From positions 45,059 to 109,058 of the forward strand of contig RMBW01000106.1 of assembly GCA_004009845.1 (NCBI GenBank): DNA of 64,000 nt, in the 5' to 3' direction. Numbering within the stretch: position 1 is the stretch's first letter; every line of letters begins with the position of its first letter. Made by a program: the position numbers and the translations under genes. The DNA is from Davidsoniella eucalypti (lineage: Eukaryota > Ascomycota > Sordariomycetes > Microascales > Ceratocystidaceae). A model generated the notes under the pieces. The model ran no database searches, was not told where the DNA came from, and saw only the letters and a list, made by a program, of their open reading frames with translations. Below, piece by piece: positions 10,624-22,811 of this stretch.

Positions 10624-11631
10624 ATGCCAAACTTCGGCATGTACCGTGTCCCCGGTCGCTCGGGCACGGGCCTCTTCCAGTACGGAAATGTCGACTCTTT
10701 CTCTATCGGCGATCATCCCACCCACGCACCGCTGCCGCAGACCCGGCGCCTACTGGTTCTAGAGGCCATTATCCACCATATCCTAACGGGTCGGTCTACA
10801 CCAAGTGACTTGTCGCTGTGTCCCCGTATGCTCAACATGTCTCAGCGGCCATCCACCGGCATTATATACGCGTATGGCCTGAGTCGCTCTTCTCCCATAC
10901 TCACTACCGCACCATCATCGGCAGCAGCTTCTTCGCCAGCTGCCATGCGTTCATCACCAGCGCTAATTACAGTGCGCTTCACGTCTTCCACCGGCCCTTG
11001 TCCGTTCTCGAGACTGGCTGAGCTGCCTGCTGGCCGCCAACGCTCCCTCTATGACTCCCTCATGCGCCTCTTTCGTCGCAGCGCCCCTCTGTGTGCTGCC
11101 CGCTGTCGGTGTCCGTTCTGCTGTAGAGCTTGCAGTCGTCTCGCAGATCGCTGTTCCTCCGGCCATGTCGGCCGCCTTGCCCGTGTTGAGACCCCGCGTC
11201 TGGCTACGCTAATGAGGGCGTTCCTGACTCCTATTGATCTTGCCGAAACTCATCACGTCTGTCGGCTTATGTCGTCAGCTACTACGCCGGAGCGGCAGGT
11301 TGCGCGACGAAGACCCTACACGCCACTAACACTGCCTGCCATGGGTCGAGTGGGATCTTATCAGATCGATAGTGTGTTACATTCTGATCCTATGGAACTC
11401 TCGGAGTCTTACACATCCTCAGATGAAAGCGACATAGACCTGGATCCTCTTCCACCTCCTTCTCACTCACAAGCCCTATTGCATTCTGTTGGAGCCTTGG
11501 ATGGTCTCAACACAACACAAACATTACAGTTAACGCCAGCGCCTCATGTATTACAGCTGCCTATAAGAATGAGACCACCACAGACCAACCCAGTGCTGAC
11601 AATCAACCAGTCGCTGGGCAATAGTACATAA
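10624..11631 (+). CDS. Orphan Ser/Pro/Arg-rich hypothetical protein
   Basis: A 335-codon frame with its own ATG, starting MPNFGMYRVPGRSGTGLFQY. No family is recognised. The middle part is cysteine- and arginine-rich (a CRCPFCCRACSRLADRC cluster near residues 160-176, reminiscent of but not matching a zinc-binding motif). The C-terminal third carries an acidic, serine-rich patch (SYTSSDESDIDLD) followed by Pro-rich sequence. A competing frame at 10,818-11,021 is also open, so introns in this region cannot be excluded. It is followed by a second orphan gene in the same direction. Confidence 0.4.
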   Translation: MPNFGMYRVPGRSGTGLFQYGNVDSFSIGDHPTHAPLPQTRRLLVLEAIIHHILTGRSTPSDLSLCPRMLNMSQRPSTGIIYAYGLSRSSPILTTAPSSAAASSPAAMRSSPALITVRFTSSTGPCPFSRLAELPAGRQRSLYDSLMRLFRRSAPLCAARCRCPFCCRACSRLADRCSSGHVGRLARVETPRLATLMRAFLTPIDLAETHHVCRLMSSATTPERQVARRRPYTPLTLPAMGRVGSYQIDSVLHSDPMELSESYTSSDESDIDLDPLPPPSHSQALLHSVGALDGLNTTQTLQLTPAPHVLQLPIRMRPPQTNPVLTINQSLGNST

Positions 11632-11785
11632 TATAGAAACGCACAAAAGTGGCAGCATCGTTCCTTCTTGAAACCTTTTTTTCATCTGTTGTCCGTGATT
11701 AGTCAGATATTTTTCATTTTGTGCTCTTCTCTTTTTAACCTCAAGTGTGTGAAGCATCAAGAGCATCTTCAGATCAGAACTAACA

Positions 11786-13006
11786 ATGTATCAGCGTGTG
11801 CTACCACGACTCACTATCCTCTATAGCAGTCTACCAGTCTTAGGTCTATGGGTTTTATTCTATACAACTACGGCAACGATCGCCATTTCGTGAGTTCATA
11901 TCTCGATTAACACAGCATAATAATCCACAATGTCACATCATGGCCACAACTCCAACAGCACTCTTCGTCCTGAAACCAGCCTCTCAGTTCTAAGGAGACA
12001 TTCTACATGGCGGTCAAGTCAACCATTTCATATTCTTCAGGATCAAAGTATCGAAAATCCTCGGAACCCACAGAGAATGCTGCCACAAAGGGAATCTCGT
12101 GCTCTCCCACAGGCACCGTGTCTATTCCCCGATATCCGTCGCCGACCATCAACTCTCATGCGTGAAGATCTTATACCGGATAATCCTCCTCGAAGGCGTC
12201 TGAGCTTCCCTACCTTGAGACATACGCGCTCTGAGGGACTGAGAGCTACACCTCAGCATATAGCTCATATGCACCGAATAATAGTAGCCGAGAAAAAGCC
12301 ACCCATAATCGAGAACACTAACACCCATACAAAGACGCATGACTACTGCAATGTGGACTTGCCGTACGGCTCTTTGTTAGAGCTTGGCGAAAGAGAAGAA
12401 ATTATCAAGTGGCTATTTGATGTGTATATCGCCGTGTATACTATACCCCAGTCGGCCACTACAGAGCCTTTACGGAGGGGATATGCAAGAAGTAGTGTTG
12501 ATGCCCAACAAGGCTCTGAAATTCTCGATAATTCACCAACAATCAAAACAACAGTAGCAGCTGCTCCACGTGAGAGAAGATCGACCGGCTGCATAGGTTA
12601 CGCACATATATCACAGCCATTTGTATACAAGCGTCAAAATAGTAGCGTACAAGATATTTTCCCTGGAACAACACAACAACACCACGGCTTTTGTACAGAA
12701 GTTGTTCTCCGCGAATCTAGCGCCATGGCTAAGAAGCCTCGCATTGAAGAAGGCCAGAAAATGAACAGTCTACGGGCAGAGATTATTCTAGCCTTGGATC
12801 CGGGTGTTTCTGGACAGATTGTGTATAATGACAAGGGAACGGGGATTGGAGCAGCAGTACATCGTCGAGGAAGAGGTGGAAAGGAAGGGCCAAAGTTGTC
12901 TGTGTTGAAACGCCTAGTTCCTTTTGTCAAAGATAGGAGATTGAGGAGACAGAGAGGCGTTGAGCGTCAAAGACGAAAACTCAGAAAGAAACGACAGCGT
13001 TTGTAG
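11786..13006 (+). CDS. Orphan protein with N-terminal membrane anchor
   Basis: Two exons, 11786-11889 and 11959-13006, joined by a 69-nt intron (GTGAGT donor, CCAACAG acceptor, a GATTAAC branch-like site), give a protein of 383 residues. Exon 1 encodes MYQRVLPRLTILYSSLPVLG plus further hydrophobic residues up to about 34, a signal anchor or signal peptide. Exon 2 continues STLRPETSLS in frame. The rest is polar, with a short amphipathic segment (LGEREEIIKWLFDVYIAVYT) and a very basic C terminus (KDRRLRRQRGVERQRRKLRK). An unspliced reading could instead start at 11,930, but that ATG lies inside the intron. No family is recognised. Confidence 0.45.
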
Positions 13007-13448
13007 TCAAAAGGGTAGATTAGAATTTCACTAATATTTTAGTCTTTATTTCTGTTATTACAAAAGTGTATATCACTGTGCATTCATTAACACATGTGTA
13101 GTCTGTAACCTCACTGGATATATCTAGTAACAAAGTAATACAGACTTTCGAAGTATATCATTCATTGAGTTTCATTAACTGACTACGTGTTGCTACTTCT
13201 TTTAGTATTCACATCTATATTATCGATGCAGCAATATACAGTGACTGCTATGACTTGTATAGACAATGATTTTATCATAATGCCATCATACGCCGTCATG
13301 GTAGTTGGTCAACGCCAGACACGCGTGCCTTCCTTTATTATATACGTTTCAATGTTCAGTTTCCGCTCCTTTACGCGTGCCTTCTACATTAAATTAGACT
13401 ACATATATACAATACTTAGCTGTCACCACTATTCCACTGCTGTTATTC

Positions 13449-14262
13449 ATGAATTCTGCCTTGTCTATTGCTCTAGCCCATCATTTGATCGAAGCCCCTT
13501 CTTTCACTATGCCAACTTTCAGAAGCACACGCTGTGCTCTTGAATTAAGTAATCACATACGTAGCGTCGAATCTCGTAGTCCTCTAGTTTTGTTTCCACT
13601 TAGAAAGCAATATCAATCGATGATCGACTCTCTAGCCAGTTATTTATTCATCACCACAAGTTCACTGCCGAGATTGACAATGAACTCTTTCCTTGGGATC
13701 AGCTATCGCAACGTGCCTTGATATCAGCAGTTCATAAACCCACGCGTCATGGTTTTCACTCTACTAGTCCGACACATTTTAATATCCACTCACACAGCTC
13801 GAGCTCACCCAATTCAACACAAAACTCAGATACATCTACGAGACCTCATACCCCAGAGATATCACGCAGTTCTGAACCATCAGATATTTCGGCAAATTCA
13901 TATGCTTTGATAACATCTCATTCTTCGCCAATCTCGCGAAATCCTAGCGTTGGTAGCTCCATATCACAAACTTACACATCAGGTAGCAGTTTTGGCTCAC
14001 AGCACTCCGACTCACACTCCCCAGATAAGCTGGGAAAATACATAGTACCCAAGCGCTAAGGTTGTCTAACAAAGATAAAGTTAGCGTAAGCGTTTGCTCC
14101 AGTATGAGAACCAGGCTTAATCTGTCCATGTCAAGTATTCCAAGTATGGTCTCGGATCATGAAGGTGACGCCGATGACAATGGTGAAGACGAACCTCGTC
14201 AGGATCAGGCATCGGGATCAGCTATCCACTACGGCCATATCAACTTTCATCGTCACAGATGA
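13449..14262 (+). CDS. Probable spliced Ser-rich orphan gene, structure unresolved
   Basis: A good open frame follows a TTTCCACTTAG acceptor-like site at 13,603 and runs to a stop at 14,059. It contains AEIDNELFPWDQLSQRALIS and then a long Ser/His/Thr-rich low-complexity tract. A second frame (14,029-14,262) continues with VSDHEGDADDNGEDEPRQD. An upstream frame begins at 13,449. The donors I can see (GTAATC, GTAGCG, GTAGTC) are all in the wrong phase for that acceptor, so the true exon set is not solved, or the gene is broken. No family recognised. Confidence 0.3.
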
Positions 14263-17200
14263 GCTTGTTACGGCCAGATAGTCAGCGATCATTAGTGGTC
14301 TTTCATCTGACTGATGTCACAAATGATCTATAACATGGCTCTCGGTATATTCATACAGCTTGGTCAAACCTTGGCAAGCGCTACAAGTGAGTACACTAGT
14401 AACGAAGAGTTTGTACAATAACATGTAACATGAGCAAGACATAAGATGGGTTCGTTACTGGTTATATCTCAGTGAATATTCAACATGAAGATTCAATAGG
14501 GTTGCTAAACCCACTTCAATTCGTTCGGGTCGATTGTCAGCCGATGGCCATATGTTCAGATAAAAATCGCTAGTGTTATAATGCGACGGTTTTGAAAGGA
14601 TCTTAGTCTGATATACATATCTTTAGTAGTATGTACATCGTCGTCATTGTGACGACAACGATACGGAACACGCGGGGACTTTAAACAGCTATTTAGAACT
14701 CATTGAAAAAAAGAATGACACAAGGCACATGAGCATAAGGCATTTCCCGAACATCACGTGTTGGATGATATCAGGGGCTGGTTCGTGAATCTGGGTTCGT
14801 CTATCGACATATCTCAAACGATTAAGTGGTCTAGAATATGCAAGTTCTCATTGGTTTCTTTCTACGTTATATCCAGGCCATATCTCTCGATAAGGATACA
14901 TTCAACACATTATAAGATGAGTTGGTCACGGTACAAGTTGGTAGATTCTACATGATATAGACTCGCCACGTTATTTTAGATCTTCGGGCTTCGGGATAAA
15001 GGTACGAAGATCCGATTGTTAACAGCTCATTACGACTAGTTCTCTGGCCATAACGCTGTGGCGTTATGGCGCTATAGCGGCCTTATTTTTTTTTCTACTT
15101 TGTCTAGTTAGTCGAAAACCTTAATGATTTATATGTAACGTTTTTGTTTCTTTTTTATTTTCCAAAGGGAAAACCTCGGCCAAAAGCGGCAAAGTTTGAA
15201 ACGACAATCTTGAATTGGTTTCGATCTGCTGTCATTCAAATCATGGTTTGAATGATGATGATTGTTAGGGATGATTTTTTTTTTCTTATGGGCTTAATGG
15301 CTCGGAAGATGAAAAAGTCCGTTGTAGATGCAACTAAATGTAGAGAAAAAAGTCCAACTACAACTACTAAGTAATAAAAGGTAACCCTTTAGCTTTGTTT
15401 CTACGTAGCGCTCATAGGGTTAAGTTAGTGTGAAATCTCAAATACAGTGGGGCAGCCGAAAGTTTCCAATAAAATTCATGTACCTTGTCAAGAAACCCTG
15501 GCTAAAACGTACTAGGGTCTGCCAAATCCGCCGCGTTTATGTAATAAACTAATGACGTCAGGTCAGAATAAAGTGACAAGACAAATTGTTTTAGGTACTA
15601 TAGTGTGGCTGCTTGGTAATTAATGCATGTAGGTCATTACTCACCTTGATTAGCTATGTAGTTATATATTAATTTCTGTTATTTTTTGTCAGCCTGTATA
15701 TCCTGTATATCAATAATAATAAACTCATCTGACAGGCGTAGCGATCCAAGAAGAATAAATAAAGCATGATTGTGGAGAAGCCCACGCATCTCCAGTTTCT
15801 CCAATGAAGCTTGTAAGGAGAAGGACTAAAAAAACAGGAGAGATACAACTGTTTTGTGTGGGGGGAACTTGGACTAATGATTTCAGGCCTCAAAGGCGGT
15901 GATATGGTAGTAAGGGAAGCCAAGGTAGCGATAGAAAAAAAAACTAAAGCAAGTAGTAGTAGAGTTAGTGGTTAGGGATTGAGTTGCTAAAAAGAACAAA
16001 GTATAGTTGCATGGAGCCGAGACAACATCTGTAGGAAGCTACTTGGAAGACGGTGAAGCCTAGCTTGAGATTCTGGTTTGCAGATTAGATGGATCTACAG
16101 ATGTTGTATGTACACTACGATTAAGGTACTAGTCAGTTCGCGATCTTAGCGAGGTACAGCATACAGACGATCGATTTTCTAGGTCGTAGGATATCAATGG
16201 TACGAGACTCGACAAGCCAAACTACATGTAGATACGCGACAAGCAAAGCAAAAATATACAAAGATGATTTGCATACAAATGTCTCTACTGTCATTCCATG
16301 ATTATCGTGACCGTGACGAGTAAGCAAATAGGGGCGCTCCGAGTCGGTGGATATCTTGGGCCAAAGGGACTTTTTAGTGTCGTATTGAATTTGTCGTATT
16401 GAGTTTGTCGTATTGGGTCGGTGCCAGTTCTCACAACAACAAGGAGATTGAAGGGAGACTTTTGACTCTTTTATTTCTGGTGTCTCTCTTTTATCTTTAT
16501 TTTCAAGGGCTATTCGCCGGGTTCGAGCAACTTTGTGAAGCAGTGGAAAGAATGTAGCTAAAGTACCATTGTAAGAGTATCTGATATGAAGCTCACGCTT
16601 CAATTTCGGCCGTTCTGATGTTTGTAGAAACAATATAGAGTAGTTACATGTTGTTGTCTATTAGTAGATTATTACAAGTTGAAACTACATAGTTATAGAG
16701 TCGTGACTTGTCTTATTGTTTTCCCTATTTCCGCGCTTTCTCTTTTCGCACGAACCTCCTATTAATTTTGTAGTAGTGGAACCGCCTATTATTTTTTCTC
16801 TTTCTCACTATTCTCTTTTATTTTTAACGCGCAGAGCCTCATTTCTCAGGTTACGCGAGGGGGTCAGCAGAGCCTCAAACATTCCAACGTCTAGACGACT
16901 TTCAAGGTATGAATCTAGTATAAAACCCGCGATCTAGCTGTGATTTCCATAGCCCGATGTCGAAACATTCTAAATGTCACTATTTTGTACAATAATTCCG
17001 CTCAATTGACGTGCTGAATACACTGTTATCATGCCTTCTAGCCGTGCTGTATGGAATCACACTTATAATTAAGCAACACACCATCAAACCCAGTCACCAC
17101 TACGACTAGTAAACAACTATTAACTACTACTAGTATACAACCATTACGCTTGATTTTTCAGCAACTTTCCCCAGTTTTTCGGCCTCTTAGACTCTTTTTT

Positions 17201-20200
17201 TTATTATTACCTTCACTCCATCCCACACCCCCTTTCTAGATGAACATGAAGTTTCTGAAAGGTCATGTGTCCATCCAAACCTGCCCGTGTCAGGCAACAG
17301 AGCAGCCATAACCCTGACAACCACCCCATCAAATGTACGAAATGGATCACTAGTTGGGGGGAGGATGAAGACGAAGAAGAGGGGGGGGGGGGAGGCTCAT
17401 CTGGGGCTACAGCTTTTTAGCTCAAAGTTGTTCAAAAGGGCTGGCTACTTGGTTCTCCAGAACTAATGCATTGTCTCCATAACTTGTCTCGAGATTTGTT
17501 CTACGGAGGAGAAGAAGACAATCCAGCCTAGCCCAACACAACAACCCACAAATCCTTTATTATTTCCTTAATTTTCGGTGCTAATGCCCCGGCACAAGAA
17601 CCAGCTAGTTGTCGATGTACTTTGTAGTGGTATTCGTTCTGGTTAATGAGGAAAAGACAGTCCAAAAGGGACTAAGTACGAGGCGTGATTCAAGGAAGCT
17701 GTGAAAGGCAAGCTCGGTGTACTAATACAATGTACTTTGTTGCTGGTTGGCCTATATATTAGACGTCTGGGCTCAAACCCATCTCACTTCTCAAGTTAAT
17801 ATTACTTGACCAAGTGACCAGCCAATAAAGACCAAAGCTTCTAGTGTCGTGACTTTAAATATGAGTTTGGACATTTCGCTATTTTACTTGTTATTGTGTC
17901 GTTGGATAGCCGAGATGCGATGAGTTATTATTGAAGAAAGTATTACTATATTCTTGGGGATTCTAGAATCTGCTTATTGCGAAAGATGATTTAAATATAA
18001 TGTAACTATAAATCATTGTTCTTATCGGCATATTGCTAAATATGTAACGACGCTTTGTGCTTGATATCACCATGTGCGATAGTAGCTAATTTTCTTACAA
18101 GTAACAATCATATTAGTACATATAGTTATTGGTTACAGAGAATAACTAAAGCCATCTAGTTAGTTGTACTTAAACAAAAGACCACAACAAAATACTAGTA
18201 ACTAGTCATTTGTTAATATTTGAAAACGAGAAAATCATACTACATCTGAACGAAATCCGACAGAAGACACTGTCAAGGGTATGATCCTCTCGGGCCGAAT
18301 GCAGCACAAGCGACAAGGATGACAACAGAGCCTCTCAGAGCCTCAAGAACCGAATCGAGAAAAGAATCAGCTAATCTTTATCACCCGGGTGTCCATCTAC
18401 ATTTGTATTGTATAAGTCATACTATGGTTATATGTGTGTACTATACTTTGTATCATATGTAGGTTATGCGGGCAGACAAGACCGGCCAAGTTGATGGAAA
18501 TATGGTCATCTGCCCTTTCCAAAGAAGATGAAAGGGAAATATCAGACCAAACTGTCTCAAAACGAGACGACGAGCTAGTCATTTGAAGGAGTTGGCCTAG
18601 TCTAACACAAAAGAAAAAAAGCCCAGTGAAAAAAAGAAGAAAAAAGGGCCGTTAACAAGCATGCAAGTTTGGAGTGACTATTTGTAGTAGTGGTATTTCA
18701 TGTAACAAAGGTAACACTGGCTGGTTATTAGTACGTATATAGCTGGGTCGATGGCTGGCATACGAGACCGGACCAATCTGGAGACCTGGAGACTGGAGAA
18801 TTAAGTTTGAAAAGAATATGGGGAGAGTATGGGGGGATGTATTCAAGTGCGGAGTTGTCAGGCCATCTTAAAGAGACCTGTGTGATGTAAAAAATTAAAA
18901 ATTAAAAAATTAGAAAAAGTATGTTTTTTGGAGAAACAAAAAAGCAATAGCAACGGCAATGAGGCCGAGATACCATCGCCCTCCATCCATCTTAGCAAGC
19001 TATGTCAGACAAAGATATGCTATGTCGGCTGTCAGATCACTTGACGGCATACACATATGTACGTATACGTATCATAATCAGATCAGCAGCATTTTCTTAC
19101 GCACTGACCGATTAAGCTACTCTTCGGCGTCAGTTCTACGGCGCTTCTTAAGACATGATTTTCACCAGACAATAGCATTAGCGGGTATTCTTATTCATAT
19201 TGGGTAGTGATGCAACACTAGGGGCAGCATAAGAAAAAAAAAGAAGCCGGTAAAAAGAGAAGACGAGACAAATGTGAGGCAACGGCTCCAAGGAAAAAAG
19301 GGCCGGTGTTGTATAGTGTAGTAATGGAGAGACATCACCAATAGAAAAAAAATAGACAAGTAGTTATCGTGGGATTAGAGGCTAGACCAGTCTACAGCTC
19401 CAAGGGTCCTCGACCGATCTAAGAAAAGTGTGTCGATAATCGGACGGCATCAGAGTCACGATGGGACGCGGCGAGAAAAAAAAGATATGCTAAGATAACA
19501 GGTGGATAAATGCATGCAATGAAGGAAAAAAGCCTAGCAACGATTGGGAATACATATTATATAGAATATATAAACAGACTCTATGTCTAGAAACGAGAGT
19601 AATCTGGTACGCGCACAGAAAACTATTTTGTCCCAATGAGGAAATGATTCCTAGTCTTCCGTACCTGTTTCTTTTCCCTGCATTTCATGTGAACGTGAAC
19701 ATGGCAAGCCACATTGCAAACGACTAGACCAAGGCTGTGGTTCAGCTAACCCTTTGGATATCCGTTGTGATTTGGAGTATCTTGAGAGAAGAGCTTGTTT
19801 ATGCTGTATTGTAAGAAGGTCAACACAATTGTACGATTAAGGGACCCTAACTATGCTGAAGAGTAATGAGTAATTCTTAGTTTCACTCTTTGGTCTGCTA
19901 CTTGCTGCCTAAAAGATGATATATATTTTCTAGGAGCTGCTCGATACTGGCAGTCAAGTTCCTCAGATCCCCAGTGCTATGATTCATAGATTGTAAGTTG
20001 GTGGTTTTTTTCAGTTGGTCAGTCTATCTAACTTCCTGATATTTTTCAAAATATCAGAAAAGTAGAGGCTTGGTTCTCTTTTCTATGCCAAATATGAAGT
20101 GGCGATAACGTATAACCCTAGCATACGATAACCCTGATACGTATACTTTGCATGAATATTCTCCAGATATTGAAATAAAAACATGGACGATGCTCAACGC

Positions 20201-22811
20201 CTTGACCCGATGTAAAACTACAAGATGACCGACAGATGCCCCAAGACTCCAGATTTCCAGGATAAGAGCATAGTCTGTGTAGAGTGGAGTAATCGCGGAG
20301 AGAGGAAAATCGAGAGGGAGACCTTGTGAGCCATGAGAGACACGGCGAGATATGGAGGATAAAAAAGAAGATAACAGGCGTAAAGGCCAACAGCCAGCTA
20401 GCCAAGGCTATCGTAGTCCCAAAAACCCCGTGGGAAAGGGCGATGGAGCAAGGCCCGGGGAAAAGAAAAAACGATGGGAAAGACGGGGAGGGGATCGCAT
20501 GTTGGCGACAATCTTTCTCTCTAAAAGAAAGGCGAGAAGCGCCGCAGAGTGGCCGAGCTTAGGCGTAGTAACAGCGATGGAGGGCGGTAGGGTCACGATA
20601 GTACAGAATCGACTCTTGCTGTGAGCTTCAATTTCCGTGAGCCCCCTGTTATTCTGCTGTTGATATCGCTATTATCTATTATTTGCGATATACGTAGTTT
20701 TCTCTTCTCTCTGGCTTGTCCTGTCTTTGATGATTTTCCGGGGCTGGCTGGTGCGTGCCAGAGCAGCATGACGATGGAATTGGGGTGGGTGCATTGGGAC
20801 TTGGCTACGACGGTCGACGCCGCTTTTTAAAAAGAACAAAAAACCAAGCACACATTCTTACGATTCTTCCTCGAAAGAAAAAAAAGAGAATCGCCGGCCG
20901 AGCTTGCTCGTACGTTGATCGCGGCAAGGACGTAGCGCAATAGGCCGAAGCGACGCAAGAAGCATGCCACAAAGTTAGTTTAGAGAAGCGGCTTTTCGAT
21001 CAGCTGGCCATGTCGAGATGCTTGCATTGAATCACGGCAAAGACCAAGAAGAACGTGATGCAGCGAAGAAAAGTAGAAACGCACGATAGTTGGTTGTTTA
21101 GCAGTACAGTGTCTTGCGGCAGATCTGCTGTGCGATACAGACGACGAACCTCCCGGGCAAGACGTCGTCCATCTGCCGCAGAGCCTCTTCTACTTGTGCT
21201 CTCTTTTTGTCCTTCTTTATTCTTCTGCAATCTGACACCAGGGAGTGACACAAGAGCTGAGTTGGTCAACTTGGGGGGTTTTTTTTTTCTGCCGCTATGA
21301 TGTTGCTCTTCTAGTACTAGATTCAGGCACGAACAAGTCGCAAGCCATGGCGTCTGTAGTTGTACTAATACAGATCCCGTTGTCTCATTTGTACAGGGAA
21401 CTGACGAGGAAGAATAGGAGAAGAACAAGACGAAAGAGATGGCAGTAGAGCCGAGAAGCCACTCGTGAAGAAAAGTAGTGGACACGCTGGAACGGCATTG
21501 GGAAGGTTGATTGCTTCTGTAGTACGGCTAATTAGTGGATGGCAGCCGCCGAGCCTCAGTTTCCTCTAGGAATTCTGCTGGGAACGGTAGCTGGACTGGT
21601 ATATTCTGAACTGAGCCTCTGGAATGAGTGCTTGACTATGAACAGACTCGCTGAGTACAGCGCTGACAACTCACTGAACAAGCCCAACTAGCCCCTAATA
21701 ACCTGTGCTTTAGGGCCCTCCTTACAGCGCTGCCTGGAAATTACAGGCGGCTTGGGTTGTCCGATTTTCGTGCACGCCCCACAAGCGGGCCGAATCTCGG
21801 GCGATCCGGTGCTATTTCTTGTACGTATTCTCTATACTGCATATATTTCTGTACTGGTGTTTTTTTTTGCTGTAAAGTCTTCGGTCACGCGATGCCTGAC
21901 CCGCAGGGAATTTATTCTTAAATTTATTTTTCTGCCTTGGTTGTTTTAAGCGTGGATCGGTCAGGTCAGGCCAAGTTTAAACTACCCTAGCAGAAAAAAG
22001 CTAGGCCGGGCTCCTCGTCGGCATTTTAGCATTATTTTCTCTCTTTTATCGCTCATTATTATTTTATTTCATTATTTATCGTTCTCTTTCTCCAGGGCCT
22101 GCCATCACGGCATAATCCCCTGCAAACCCCGCTTTTCTACTGCGTAATATCAGAGAAGACTGCTGTTTTTGGCGGGTCCGCCCTGAGAGCCTGGGCAGAG
22201 CGTGTTAGTGCCCCTCTGCATGTATTGTACATATAGAAATTTCCCTTTTGGGGGGTGTGTGGTTCCACGCACGCTTTGGGAGTGCAATTGGCGGCAAAAA
22301 AATACAGTAAAATAAAAAAAATAAAAAAAATAACAGAACAATTATTATTCTGAGAGATCTGCCGGGGGAAACGAACGACTAACTGCTACATATGAAATGA
22401 ATAGTCAATGGACGCTTTTAGACTCGTCTAGTACGGAACAAAGCAACAGACAGTCGAGTTTGTGTTGACGCGAGATTAACCTAGTTGTTTATTTTTCTAT
22501 TTTTCTATTTTTTGTCTCGTGGTCTTTGCCTTGCCTTGACTTGCCTTGACTTGCCTTGACAACTACTGTGGTCTGGCTTCCCCACGAATCTCGGATCGAG
22601 AATAAAAGTCAGGAGCTTCCGCCTCTTTATCACCGTTTTCCTTCTCTTTCTTTCTTCTTCATCGGACTCTTCCTGGATTCAATTCGCTTTGAAACCCACC
22701 GACAACTTTCTCCTCTACTACTTTTCTTCGCCTTCCTCGCTTCGAACTGCTTTCGAGTATCTATTCTCTCATCAAGGAACCCCAGAAACAACACTCCGTT
22801 CTTCATTCAAG
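14263..22811. other. 8.5-kb gene desert upstream of hexose transporter
   Basis: No credible protein gene or RNA gene was found on either strand; open frames here are short and low-complexity. It holds many A- and T-runs, a small tandem of TCGTATTGA-TTTG units at about 16,379-16,420, a G-run at 17,383-17,392, and eight copies of GAGCCTC or its complement between 16.8 and 21.7 kb. Towards the right end there are CreA-like SYGGRG sites (for example CCCCGC at 22,127-22,132). The right end probably holds the transporter promoter. The rest may be non-coding transcription units or regulatory DNA. Confidence 0.5.
22531..22560. repeat. Decamer tandem TTGCCTTGAC x3
   Basis: Three exact copies of TTGCCTTGAC lie 252-281 bp before the hexose transporter ATG, just downstream of a TTTTTCTA-rich stretch. 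The position suggests either the 5' leader or the core promoter. Function unknown. Confidence 0.7.

Noticed and set aside
16133..16633. 166-codon minus-strand frame in the gene desert
   Set aside because: No domain, unusual composition, crosses small tandem repeats, no supporting promoter or splice evidence.
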